In this document: positions 32,578 through 43,024 of the stretch, piece after piece | How the letters are laid out: each line of letters opens with the position of its first letter | Numbering within the stretch: the stretch's first letter is position 1 | NCBI GenBank assembly: GCA_900491605.1 | Contig: UESW01004077.1 | Location: 124,001-188,000, forward strand | Length of the DNA stretch: 64,000 bases | Direction: 5' to 3' | Source: Calamus simplicifolius | Taxonomy: Eukaryota; Streptophyta; Magnoliopsida; Arecales; Arecaceae | Notes under the pieces: generated by a model | What the model saw: the letters and a program-made list of their open reading frames with translations, nothing else | The model's database searches: none | What the model was told of the DNA's origin: nothing | Program-made: the position numbers and the translations under genes

Positions 32578-32886
32578 CTAGGGCTCACTGTCACTCCCAG
32601 ACGCCAGTAGGTCCTCCAGGCGTTCGGTGAGATCGGCGACCTGCTGGCGGAGTGACATTATTTCTTCCCTTTGCCGGTCCGCCACCCGGCGCAGGGCCTC
32701 CACCTCCCTCGTAGAAACGTCAACATATTCCTCAACAACCCTCACGAGTCGCTGGTGACTCGCGAGTGTCGACGCCAGGCCTAGCCCGTCAACGGTGATC
32801 GTGGGGTGGCCCCTCGTCGGATGTAACAGGCCATTGATTGACGCCCTCAGTTCGTCGGACGATCGCTCTCCTTCTTGAGAAGCCAT
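32578..32886 (-). CDS. small antisense coiled-coil protein of the Tat-type element
   Basis: A complete 102-codon frame from ATG 32886 to TAG, antisense to gag-pol. The C-terminal two-thirds form a heptad-like helix (VDVSTREVEALRRVADRQRE, SLRQQVADLTERLEDLL), so a coiled coil is likely; the tail is acidic (SDSEP). There is no signal peptide or membrane segment. A TATA box lies 60 bp upstream of the ATG on the same strand (32946-32953), which together with the intact frame in an otherwise broken element suggests a real transcription unit. No family is recognised. Small antisense frames occur in other Tat elements; a role in regulation or packaging is speculation. Confidence 0.55.
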   Translation of the reverse strand: MASQEGERSSDELRASINGLLHPTRGHPTITVDGLGLASTLASHQRLVRVVEEYVDVSTREVEALRRVADRQREEIMSLRQQVADLTERLEDLLASGSDSEP

Positions 32887-32945
32887 GACAAAAACTATTT
32901 CGAGACTGAATCAGAGGGGTGGCTAAGACCAGCACCCCCCAGTCA

Positions 32946-32953
32946 TATTTATA
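32946..32953 (-). promoter_or_regulatory. antisense TATA box
   Basis: TATAAATA on the minus strand. A start about 30 bp downstream (near 32916) would give a leader of about 30 nt before the ATG at 32886. Confidence 0.5.
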
Positions 32954-33355
32954 CTTGTCAGGCGAGTATTTCGATCAGTCGGGCCGTAACCACCGACCTA
33001 TGAGAACTCGCCACGTATCGTCGCTTTAATTAGCACCTACAGAATCCGAAAGGCTGTGCCCCATCTCGAGTGAAATCGGTAACGCGGACGGACTGTTCGG
33101 GAACCTCCCTGAACAGGGTATCTCCTGATCTGCCGGCCCCCCGTAATGAATGCTCCCAACACTTCCCCAAGCTCTTTTAAGCTGGCCGCCTTTCGGGAAA
33201 CGCAAAAAGAAAAGAATTCCAGCGCATGGCAGTAATTCGTCCCCTCGGGAGGGGCAACGTCATGAATGGAGAGCGTGACCATGTACCGCTCGTTCCGCCC
33301 TGACGCCCCTCACCAAACACCGCAGGGACCTAACATTACAACTCATAGTGGCGAC
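32954..33355. other. spacer between the antisense ORF promoter and array B
   Basis: About 400 bp, moderately GC-rich. Upstream promoter sequence of the small antisense ORF would lie here. No ORF or repeat is supported. Confidence 0.4.
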
Positions 33356-33359
33356 TAAG

Positions 33360-33895
33360 TCACTTCTCTGAGCAACAAATTCTTCGAACCTTGGCAGGGC
33401 CAAGTAAAACATCTCCGAACCTCGGTTGAGCTGAGCAATAAATTCTCCGAACCTTGGCAGGGCCAAGTAACAAATTCTCCGAACCTCGACTGGGCCGAGC
33501 AATAAGTTCTCCGTACCTCGGCGGAGCCGAGCAACAAATTCTCCGAACCTTGGCAGGGCCAAGTAAAACATCTCCGAACCTCGGCTGAGCTGAGCAATAA
33601 ATTCTCCAAACCTTGGCAGGGCCAAGTAACAAATTCTCCAAACCTCAGCTGAGCCAAGCAATAAGTTCTCTGTACCTTGGCGGGGCCGAGCAACAAATTC
33701 TCCGAACCTTGGCAGGGTCAAGTAAAACATCTCCAAACCTCGGCTGGGCCGAGCAGTAAATTCTTCGAACCTCGGCTGGGCCAAGCAACAGATCCTCCGA
33801 ACCTTGGTAGGGCCAAGTAGCAAATCCTCCGAACCTCGGCTAGCCCGAGCGATAAATTCTCCAAACCTCGGCAAGGCCGAGCCATAAACATTCAG
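33360..33895. repeat. hairpin array B
   Basis: A second array of the same hairpin units as array A (CTTGGCAGGGCCAAG and CTCGGCTG(A/G)GC(C/T)GAG with 'caacaaattctccgaac' spacers), about 1.3 kb away from it. Units are more diverged; some lose one arm. Confidence 0.88.
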
Positions 33896-35624
33896 TTTCC
33901 AATGAGGACGAAGCATAAATCTCCGAGCTTCTGACCAAGATAAGGAGCGTATTCTGCCACCGAACAATCTCTAATCCTCCGTTTGGACCAGGGCAGTTTG
34001 CAAGCCCCGACTAGTTCGGATGGCACGAGATCCTCGCCTAAAAATGAACGGCACGTACCCCATGTCCAGCAACAACAAATTGGTACAGGAGAAATAGAGA
34101 TTGAGAAACAGAACAGAACTCTCTTTATTTCATTGCCATCAAAACCAATTACAAATGCCTGAGAGGCGTTACAAGAGCATTGAAATGCATAAAATAAAGA
34201 CAAGTACAAAACTTGGGCAACTGCTCCAAAGCAGACCTGGGCAACTGTGATGCTCCGGCGTCCCGACCGACGAGCTAGATAAGCCGCAAACAGTCAGCTC
34301 GCACCTATAATGGGCGGGCGACATGGACCAATCGTTGCGGCCAGTTTCAGTTAATAATGATATCTCGGTGACCCAACCGAGATATCAGGGTGATTGAAAA
34401 GGGTGGACAGAATATCACCCCTAACCATCCAACCAAGAGGCCCCCCGGCGAGTAGGTAGGAAGCCCGCGGAACCTAGCGCCGGAACACTCTCCCAAACCG
34501 AGTGTGTACCACCCTACCTTGCCAAGGCTCAAGGACAAGGTGTCGGCGGGCGGCACGCTATCACCCCCTCCCCTTGTGGTGAAAGATTCCCCAGGCGGGC
34601 AAGCCCTGGAATCCAAACCAGGGGAGGAGGCGAAATTCACTCAAACCATGGGGAGCCCGCGTGCACTTCCTACCATACGTCTCCAAGGAGGAACCACAAA
34701 GGTCACACTGGAAGCACATATGTGCGCTCTCCGTGTGATCTCTGCGCCCCTCCTGTGCGCTCTCCATATGATCTCCGGGGCTCATCCCCTAAGGGCGAGC
34801 CATTCTTCAGCAGCTCCTTCATCGCCCCAGCTGTCCAGAGGTGAAGGGCTTACAAAAGGGAAGCTCAACCCTCCCACTCGCAACAGCGGAGAAATGAGCA
34901 TGGTGGAAACTCCAATGGGAAAGAAACTTTGGGGACGACCTAATACGACCCCTCTTCCCCCTTTTTATAGGCAAAAATGAACCGGGAACAGCTATCAAGG
35001 CCAGAAGCCCTAAGATTCAAACACCTAGCCTATGCCTCCACGTGGCCTCCCAGGATGGATGCAGCGCCCCATTGCGCACCGAGCCCACCGCCTGAACTGT
35101 GACACATGCAAAGATTTCCTCTTATTCCCAAATCGCGATCATTAAATGCAGAGAATCGCCCACTGACCTTACGAAAACTGGCAGGATCAGGAGATCGTCC
35201 TACGAAAGTAATATCCTCTAATGGTAAACGGGTGCGTGCGCCGCACGTCAAAACAATCCGCGTGGGAAAAGAACAATGCCCTAAAAACCTTCCGGAAAGC
35301 ATCAGAACAGCTTTGTGTTCCCCACAGTGCCGTATCATCAATTTCGGTAAAATAAAAACCGGTTTGCCTACAGAACGGCAGGGCGCTGGCAGGACAGCAA
35401 AAAGCACGAAAACCGATTGTTCGTCAATTGCTCCCCAACGAAGTTAATCGCTCGAAGAACTTGTGCAACAAAATTGAGCGTCTCAAAGCAAAAATGAGCG
35501 CGAAGGCTATGCAAACCCTTCTTTCACTCACCGAAAAAGGAAGTGACAAAAGGAAATGAAAAATACATCCGCCCTCGAGCCACCGACACAAAATCCCGCC
35601 ATAGGTCGCCACTTGGGGAACCAC
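33896..35624. other. non-coding part of the Tat-type 3' region
   Basis: About 1.7 kb. Only short chance frames are seen on both strands. A short tandem duplication (TGTGCGCTCTCC..TGATCTC) lies at about 34718-34780. No promoter or conserved domain is recognised. Confidence 0.45.
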
Positions 35625-35840
35625 TCTCATTCGTCGGCCCTAGCCGACCCATTTTACCGTCGGCCCTAGCCGACCTACTTCATTCGTCGGCCCTAGCCGA
35701 CCTACTTCATCGTCGGCCCTAGCCGACCTACTTTGCCATCAGCCCTAGCCGACCTACCTCACCTGTCGGCCCTAGCCGACTTATATTATCTGTCGGCCCC
35801 AGCCGACCTACCCTACCAGTCGGCCTTAACTGACCTACTT
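35625..35840. repeat. hairpin array C (GTCGGC stems)
   Basis: Eight units of about 25 bp with a core GTCGGCCCTAGCCGAC (e.g. 35659-35674): six-base stem, CCTA loop. Spacers are variations of 'ctacttcatt'. The last unit is decayed. It lies about 300 bp beyond the end of the antisense gene. Confidence 0.9.
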
Positions 35841-36134
35841 CGTTCCTCATGTCTTAATTAATCTGTTGCATCGCTCAAACATGAACCAAACCAAGTCGTC
35901 CCTTGGTTCGCCAGTTAAGGCTATCGCTCTGCTTTGGGCCCAGCCAATACGTTCCCTTGATCCTGAGATGAAAACGACCAAATAGCGCCAACAAGCCATA
36001 AGTCGCTTGCGATTGAGGAAAATTTGGAACGAAGGACCACCCAAGAAAAAGCACTCAAATAGAAGCAGAAGGTTCATTCATTAAAAAACGTCAAGCAGAA
36101 TTACAACTCGAGAAGCAAAATGAAGAAGTGACTT

Positions 36135-39110
36135 TTAAAGGTCGGGAACCACGTCAGTTCTAGGGGAACCCCCAGTTACATCTGCAGGGGCATGACTTGA
36201 TTCGCCCTTCTCAAGTATCTTCGCCTCCTTGGCGACGGTCTGCGAATGCCCTCCAGAAGCTGCGGCCTCGCTGGGACCTGGGACGGCACCAGGATCAGTA
36301 TCGGAGGCATCGATATACTCATCCTCCTCTTCGCCCCCAGAGTCGCCGACGTCGAGAGCTTCGGCATCAAGGAAAGAGAGATCTCATTCCGGATGCTCCC
36401 TGGATATCTTGTCTTTGCACTCTTCCACTCCAAGTTGGAAGGCGTCAGCGCCAATTACGTCATGCTCGCCCTTGAGCATAGCGAGTTGCACCTCAGCCTC
36501 GGCAACTTGCCTCTCAGCCTCCGCGACTTGAGCCCGCAGAATAACAGTTTGCTCCTCGAACTCGCCGGCCCGCGCCACGAGTTCTGAACTCCTACTTCGG
36601 CTAGACGTGAGCTCACCTTGCAAGGCCCGATTATCCAGCCCTAACCTTGCCACCTACGAAACCGAAATCAGTCGGTACCATGAGGAACCAACAAAAGAAG
36701 CTAAAAAAGGGGGGGGAATAAGGTCATACCTCCTCCTCTTGTCGGGCCAACTTTTTGGTTAGCTCCTCGGCCTCACCCCTGGCCCTCACTTTATCGGCCC
36801 TAACCAACTCGATCCTTTCTTGGAGAGTGTTAATCCTCGACTGCTTCTCTTCGACCTCTCCTCGGGCCTGGGATAGCTCGTTACTCAGCCGGGCTATCAT
36901 CCCTTTGTGCCATTTAACGCTGACTCTCAAGTCAGCGACTTCGCCATCGCGCCGCTGTAGCTTCTCCTCTACTTCACTGAGCATTCTGGCCAGACGCTTT
37001 CTCTCGTCGGCAGCCTCCTTCCCCAGCCGGCCCAAACTCTCATTATGTTTCCGCTGCATCGCCGCCACTTCCACAGAATGCTTCGACTTAACTTGAGCCA
37101 ACTCCAAGCACACGTCGTCGTTCTTTGCTAGGAGCCCCTGCAACTCCTCCACTTTACGCTTTTGCTTGGACGCTTCGGCTAGGGCGGCCTGATATGACGC
37201 CTTCATCCCCGCCAAACTTTTGTTGCTAATGGCTAGGAGTTCCTCGAACTTCTTGGACACCTCTACTCGCGATTGAAGTTCGGCGCTGGCTCTCCTGGCC
37301 TGAACGCTGGCCCCCATCGCCAAACTCAAACGCCAGCACATCGCTCGGGAAAGCAAAACACTCTACAGGATAGAAAATGAGTAAGAATATACAATCAAGT
37401 CAATCGAAAAGTATCCACTACCCAGGAATGGTAACTCACCTGCGAGGCATAGGCCCGTGTCATCCTCATGAGGGTCGTATTGTCAATGTCGGGAAGAAGA
37501 TGGATACTTTCAGCTATGCCCTGCTGCCCAAACGCGGCATCAACCAACTCCAAGTCCACAAACTTGTCCGCCGAGGGATCTGTGCCCGGGTACAAGGCCG
37601 ACCTCATTAAAGCAGAAAACGCTTCCTCAGTGCCCCTGTTCGAGCTACTGGGCTGGCCGTCTCCACCCAAGGAACTAACCCGAGCGACCTCCGACTGAGA
37701 GGCCTTCAACTTTCCAGCCTCTTCTACCAGAATTCTGGCTTGAGCCTCCTCAGATAATTCAGCCAACCCAAGCGCCGGCCTCCCCAAAACCCTTCTCGAA
37801 GGAGTCTCCATTGCGGGACTCTCATCTCACTGCGCTCCCTCTTCCGACCCGCCTTCTTCGGTCATTGTCACTTGCGCCTCCCCTGCAGGCTCCGCCGGAA
37901 CCTCTATCCGGCTTGCTTCTCGAACCACTATGGGCGACCCAGCGTCGCTACCACCGGACTCTCCCACAAAGGGCCCAAGAGGGAGCTCACCCCGAACCTC
38001 ATCAACTGCGGCTGCTCCCTCTCCCTCTCCTACTGGGGACGGGAGTAAACCCGTGGTCGAAGAATGCCCCCCGGAAATGACGACCTCCGCCGAATCCGTC
38101 ACTGGCTCATCTTTTAAGGGGGATGCACCCGGAGGAGCCAATGGAATGTCGTCCGAACTATCCAATAGCTCCACTATAGGGGGACAAGGGATCCCAGCTG
38201 TCCTCCTCAAATCCTCCCTTGCCTTCGGCGCTCCCGTCGTGGTCACTCCGGCATTCGACGAGCATCTTACGGAAGTGCGAGCCCTCTTTTCGGATCCACT
38301 TCCCTCCGCGCCGCCGCTCTCCCCTGGGCGCTTGCCTCTCTTTCTCTTGGCAAGGCTCGACCACGCCGACCTCTTGGCTGCAAAAGCAGAGGGTATACAG
38401 TTAAATCCAAATACGTTCGCCTGGATAACAAACAACGGAGAAGACGAAAGGGAGGACTCACCTTGCGGGTCCAGAGGACTAAGCCCGGCCGCAAAAAGGG
38501 CACCCTCCGATAGCAAGTCATTGGCTGAGAACACATGGCTGTTGCGGAGGACGTCCAAATCTCTCTCCTCTTGCTCGGACAAAACCAGATGCGTCTCCGC
38601 ATCCCGGACAAAATTTTCCCATCTCCAGGGGAAGCCGGAACCAATGTTCCCCTCGGCGATGATGAACCGACTCTTTCATCCTTTTATGGAGGACAGCTTA
38701 TCCATGATCGTGTTAAAGGACCTCCGAGGTCCGATATATGGCCACTCTGATTTCCTCCTGGGTATTAAATGATAGCAGGCACGGAAAAGAGGGAGAGTGG
38801 CGACGATCTGAATCTGATGACACATTGAGATAAATCCGATGATGCTCCACCAGCTATTTGGGGCCACCATCGCCGGACAAATATTGTAATGAGTCATGAT
38901 TTCCTTCACCAAGGGGTAGAGAGGAAACCGGAGGCCTGCTTTCAAGCTGTCTTCATAAACAAAGACCCCATGCTCCAGATCTCGTGAGACCCTATGTTCA
39001 GGCCCCGGCACTCGCAGAATGACATTTGGGGGTATGCCATACCTCTGGTGAATCCTTCCCACATCCTCGGCAACGACCTCCGTAGCTACGTCGTCGGGAC
39101 TCATCGTCAT
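36135..39110 (-). pseudogene. antisense spliced gene of the Tat-type element (Transposase_28-like plus coiled coil)
   Basis: Four exons on the minus strand: 39110-38462, 38377-37440, 37362-36730 and 36653-36135, joined by three short GT-AG introns (84, 77 and 76 bp) with all junctions in frame; about 912 codons. Exon 1 has a domain resembling the plant 'putative gypsy-type transposon' family (LRFPLYPLVKEIMTHYNI, MVAPNSWWSIIGF). Exon 2 is low-complexity with a basic KRKRGKR cluster, a possible nuclear signal. Exons 3-4 form a long Glu/Lys/Arg coiled coil, then an acidic tail. Three TGA codons interrupt it (38676-38678, 37827-37829 and one near 36384), each a single transition from Trp or Arg. 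I chose ATG 39110 because the frame upstream has no earlier ATG. Antisense genes are reported in Tat relatives such as Grande; function is unknown. Confidence 0.68.
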
Positions 39111-39485
39111 CCTAGCCGGAAAAAGCACCAGGCAAAACGACGAACGTCAAAGAAGACGAGACACTCCAGAAAACAGAATAAGAGAATATTTCAAATAGAC
39201 ACTGCACTGCTATCGCTTTACTTCCCCCCTAAGGAAGCCATCTTAAGAAGGTGAGGCGCTTCACCCGAGGCGTCCAGAACCACCTCGATAAACGCCGCAT
39301 TAATCGGGATTTACTACGTGAAGTTTCCCCAACCGTCGCCCTTGGAGGAGCCTTACCCACGAAGGCATGATGACCCTGCCGCATTAATTAGGGCATCATT
39401 GCGCGGGCTGTCTAAACCAGATCGCCCCATCCAAAGCATGCCACCTGGACCTATACTCCCTATGCCCGAACCTACGCTTCGAACT

Positions 39486-39498
39486 AGGGAGTGGAGGG
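39486..39498 (+). other. Tat-type polypurine tract
   Basis: AGGGAGTGGAGGG precedes the 3' LTR by four bases (CATG). It is not a perfect run but is the only purine block at this place. Confidence 0.6.
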
Positions 39499-39502
39499 CA
39501 TG

Positions 39503-40820
39503 TGTTGGGGGGTAAAATTGTCATTGCATCAATATCCGTGCGAGGAGGCTAAGACCGACCCCATCCCTTCGCCCGCCAAGATATCCCCGAGCTTCCCATA
39601 ACTCGGCTTTCCCGAGCTTCCCGTAGCTCGGCTCCCCCGAGTTTCCATAGCTCGGTCCCCTCGAGCTTCCATAGCTTGGCCCCCTCGAGCTCCCATAGCT
39701 CGTCTCTTCCGAGCCCCCCCATAGCTCGTCTCTCCCGAGCTCCCCGTAGCTCGGCTTTCCCGAGCTTCCCATAGCTCGGCCCCCTCGAGCTCCCATAGCT
39801 CGTTTCTTCCGAGCCCCCCGTAGCTCGGCTCTCCCGAGCTTCCCATAGCTCGTCTCTCCCGAGCTCCCTGTAGCTCGGCTTTCCCGAGCTTCCCGTAGCT
39901 TGGCTCCTTTGAGCTCCCATAGCTCATCTCTCCCGAGCTCCCCGTAGCTCGGCTCTCTCGAGCTCCCATAGCTCGGCTCTCCCGAGCTTCCATAGCTCGC
40001 CTCCCCTGAGCTTCCATAGCTCGGCTCTCCCGAGCTCCCCATAGCTCGGCCCCCTCGAGCTCCCATAGCTCGGCTCTCCCGAGCTTCCATAGCTCGCCTC
40101 CCCCGAGCTTCCATAGCTCGGCCCCCTTGAGCTTCCATAGCTCAGCTCCCCCGAGCTTCCATGGCTCGCCTCTCCCGAGCTTCCTGTAGCTCGTTTCACC
40201 CGAGCTTCTATGGCTCGACTTCACTGAGCGATCTACGATCCAATACTCACCTCCACGGAACCTGACGCGGGAGAGCCTAGGCCTATCGTAACAACATCCC
40301 AGGCAAGGAATCATGTTGAGAAGTGGTCTAGAACCTAACACGGCTACCTAGGACCTACACACATACCAGATCTCAAGCCATCAAGGAGTTCTCCTAGCCG
40401 TCGATCCCCTAACAAACAAGATATGGATCCCAACGGCCCGATTCGATCCGTCTCCGTATCCTAACAACCTTCGAACCTTCCAGAAGGCGCTCAAGATCAA
40501 GGTGACAACCTATAAATATGACACTCTCAGATTCCCTCAGGTATGTGCTGACACCCTCACCCTCACTCTCCCGCTCTCGCCGGCTGCTTGTCGGTGCTCT
40601 TTTCCTCTGGAGCTTCCGATCGGCCGCCCCTGGAGAGACTCACCGGAGAGATCCACCTTCCCGTTTTCTGATTGATCGCTGATTTCCTCCCACTGACTTG
40701 AGCGTCGGAGGGTTTTCCGCGGAGGGTCACCCCCAACGCCTCTCGTGCGAGGACTTGTGTGCAGGTCCGCTCCAGGAGATCGACTGTGCTCGAGTCGGAG
40801 GACGGATCCCGACAGCAACA
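39503..40820 (+). repeat. Tat-type 3' LTR
   Basis: 1318 bp, partner of 24321-25615; TGTTGGG to CAACA. Hairpin array at 39585-40215, TATA box at 40511-40518. Confidence 0.93.
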
Positions 40821-40825
40821 GTAGT
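40821..40825. other. probable target site duplication of the Tat-type element, right (GTAGT)
   Basis: Partner of GTAAT at 24316-24320 with one mismatch. Confidence 0.6.
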
Positions 40826-41215
40826 TAAAATTAATTATTTCCTTTCTTTCTATATTTTAGTGATCATGGCGTGTGAAGGATTTTTGATGCATTAGTTAAA
40901 CTAATTTACTTTTATTTTATTTTTATCTTTTATCATAGCTTAATTTAATTCATTTTAGGAATAAATGTAGCATAGCTTCTCTCAATCCAATCCTTATCAT
41001 CATTCTTCGGATCGATAGTATTGCAATAACAAAAGTCTTTAAAGATAAAAATATTAAAATCCTAATTTATCTATTCTCTTCTCTTTCTTTTTATTTTTAT
41101 TAGTGATATGCTTGAACTACATACCTACTTTATCAGAGGTCAGTGTACCATCACTGTAGTAACGAAGCTTCTCGAAATTGTTAAGTCCTCCCAAGTATTT
41201 AAGAAGGGGAGGAGT
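40826..41215. other. intergenic spacer between Tat-type element and LINE
   Basis: About 390 bp, AT-rich, no ORF or repeat recognised. It is the pre-insertion target of both neighbours. Confidence 0.5.
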
Positions 41216-41231
41216 AAAAAAGAAGGATATC
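41216..41231. other. LINE target site duplication, left
   Basis: AAAAAAGAAGGATATC, repeated exactly at 47177-47192. Confidence 0.93.
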
Positions 41232-41387
41232 GCTTTAAGAATCATGCAGCCTAAGCTCCGGTTCTCTTAGGCTTCAGTGCTTTAAGATTTGTGTTATTCT
41301 TTGCTTCTTCCCCGATCTTCCGGCGATCGTCGTCGTCTGGTCTTCGCCGTGGTTCAGGTGCTCCTATTTGATCTCTCCGTCCTTTCT

Positions 41388-43024
41388 ATGGCCTCGGATG
41401 CAGCTAATGTTGGCCGGGCTTCCGGAAGGGTCGCGGCAGAAAGAGGGTTCGTTTGGGTGGCTTCGTCCCCATCGCCGGCCACTGTGGCGAGGTTGGAGGC
41501 TGCCTTCCCTGAGGTGGTGACCCTCCCAGCTGAGGAGCTTGCTGAGGAGGTGGCCGGGTGGATGCAGATAGCCATCATCGCTCGCTCCTATCATCGGTGG
41601 GTTCCGGCGGATGCATTTCTCAGGGAATTTCGGCGTGCCGGAGTTCCTGGAGAAATTGTTCCAACCAGCATGGCCTTCCGTTGCCATGTCTTTCGCTTCG
41701 AATCTCCCGAAGCTCGGGAGTTAGTGATGCAACGGCCGTGGGTTATCAACGGTCAGGTTATTGGCATTGATGGATGGCGGCCGGATTTCGCTCCGGCTGA
41801 GGACTCAATCTCGTCGGCGTTGGTCTGGGTCCGGCTGCCGAACCTTCCCCTTGATTCTGGAAAGCTGATTTCCTCAAATCTATACTGGCTATGGCGGGGG
41901 AATTCGTCTTTCCTGATGCTGCTACCCTGGCGAGAAACAGAGGAGGTGGCTTCGCTCGGGTCTGTATGCGGATCGACCTATCTCATCCTCTTCGTCCAGG
42001 AGCTCGAGTGCAAGGTCTCAACCAGAGGTTTTGGCAACAATTCTCTTACGAGAACCTTCAAGGGCTATGCTGGAACTGCGGTTCGCTTCATCTGGGAGGT
42101 CCCTGCTCTCTCCCATCTCGTTCGACTGAGGAGGATTCGGCTTTGGCTTCCGTTTTTGGGCCCTGGCTTTCAGCTGTGAGGCAGCGGAGAGGAGCTCTTG
42201 GATCTCAGCCTGTGGGAAGGAGAAGCTCTCTTCCGAATGTGTCTGCGTCTTCTGCAGCCTTCGTCTCTGCTTCTCCTTCCTCAGTGGATGGGCTTCGCCC
42301 TGGGTCTGAGGGTCGGCGTGATGGTTGGAAGTCTCCGGTGAAGGTGGCTCGCCGGCAGTTATCCTCATCCAAGTTGACCGTTGAAGGGTCGGGCGTTGAG
42401 TTGATTCAGCCGGGGAAGAAGAAGTCCCCCTTCTCTTTAAGGAAAGGAGGTGTGCCTGGGGGTGCCGTATTGAAACCCAGTGATCAGAAGTAGCAGCCAG
42501 TGAATATTGAAAGTGCCTGTGATCCTCCTCTGAATAGTGTGGTGAAGACTTCCAATCCCTTCTCCTCTCTTGATCTGGAGCTGGGAGCTGAAGGCCACAT
42601 GGACTGCAGGGATGGGTTCCCGGGTTCTCTGAAGCGGGCCAGACCGGAGGTGTCAATGTCTCCAAGGTCTTTTCCTAAATCGGTGCTCCGGAGGGAAAAA
42701 GGAAAGGCCTCTGTGATTAAAAAAGGGGGGGCCACATCTTTTCCTCGTGTCGGACTTGACTTACCCCCTTGTGGCCAGAATGGTGTCCTTGTTCGGTCAA
42801 GGGGGCAGTCTAACCATGGTTCTGGGCCCTTTGCGGAGGAGATTGATGGATGTCCTATTGTTCAGGGTCCAGGTTCCGTGTCAAACGGTTCTGCTTTGGA
42901 GATGGATGGGCTGCTGGTTTGTTCAGATCTTCAGTCTGATGTTTGCCCTCCGTTGGTAGGGGGTATTACTGACAGCATTATGATGGAGGACCATGGAGGG
43001 GTCCCAGCTTCTCCCAGTCTGTAA
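41388..43024 (+). pseudogene. LINE ORF1 protein (DUF4283-like, CCHC knuckle), broken
   Basis: ORF1 proteins bind element RNA. From ATG 41388 the frame has a DUF4283-type domain (AFRCHVFRFESPEARELVM, WVINGQVIGIDGWRPDF). A one-base loss near 41857 shifts the frame; coding continues in the frame of 41891-42493 with RPGARVQGLNQRFWQ and the knuckle CWNCGSLHLGGPC, then a Ser/Arg/Lys-rich region. A TAG at 42491-42493 (one transition from Gln) interrupts the same frame, which ends at TAA 43022-43024. The TAA is followed directly by the ORF2 ATG. Confidence 0.82.

Larger units (their letters stand above)
24321..40820 (+). mobile_element. Tat-lineage Ty3/gypsy LTR retrotransposon with antisense genes
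   Basis: A 16.5-kb plus-strand element bounded by LTRs of 1295 and 1318 bp (TGTTGGG...CAACA). The order is gag, protease, RT, RNase H, a second RNase H, integrase (25701-31066), then 8.4 kb of extra DNA before the 3' LTR. The duplicated RNase H, lack of chromodomain and large size point to the Tat lineage, whose members are known for additional ORFs, sometimes antisense. The extra DNA holds three hairpin arrays (31245-32095, 33360-33895, 35625-35840), a small antisense coiled-coil ORF and a spliced antisense gene. Gag and pol carry many frameshifts and stops. The LTRs differ at about 14 sites over 310 bp downstream of their array by eye. Confidence 0.9.

Noticed and set aside
34347..34980. 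ORFs on both strands in the Tat-type 3' region (97 and 158 codons)
   Set aside because: Overlapping open frames on both strands, Pro/Gly/Ser-rich, no domain and no conserved start context.
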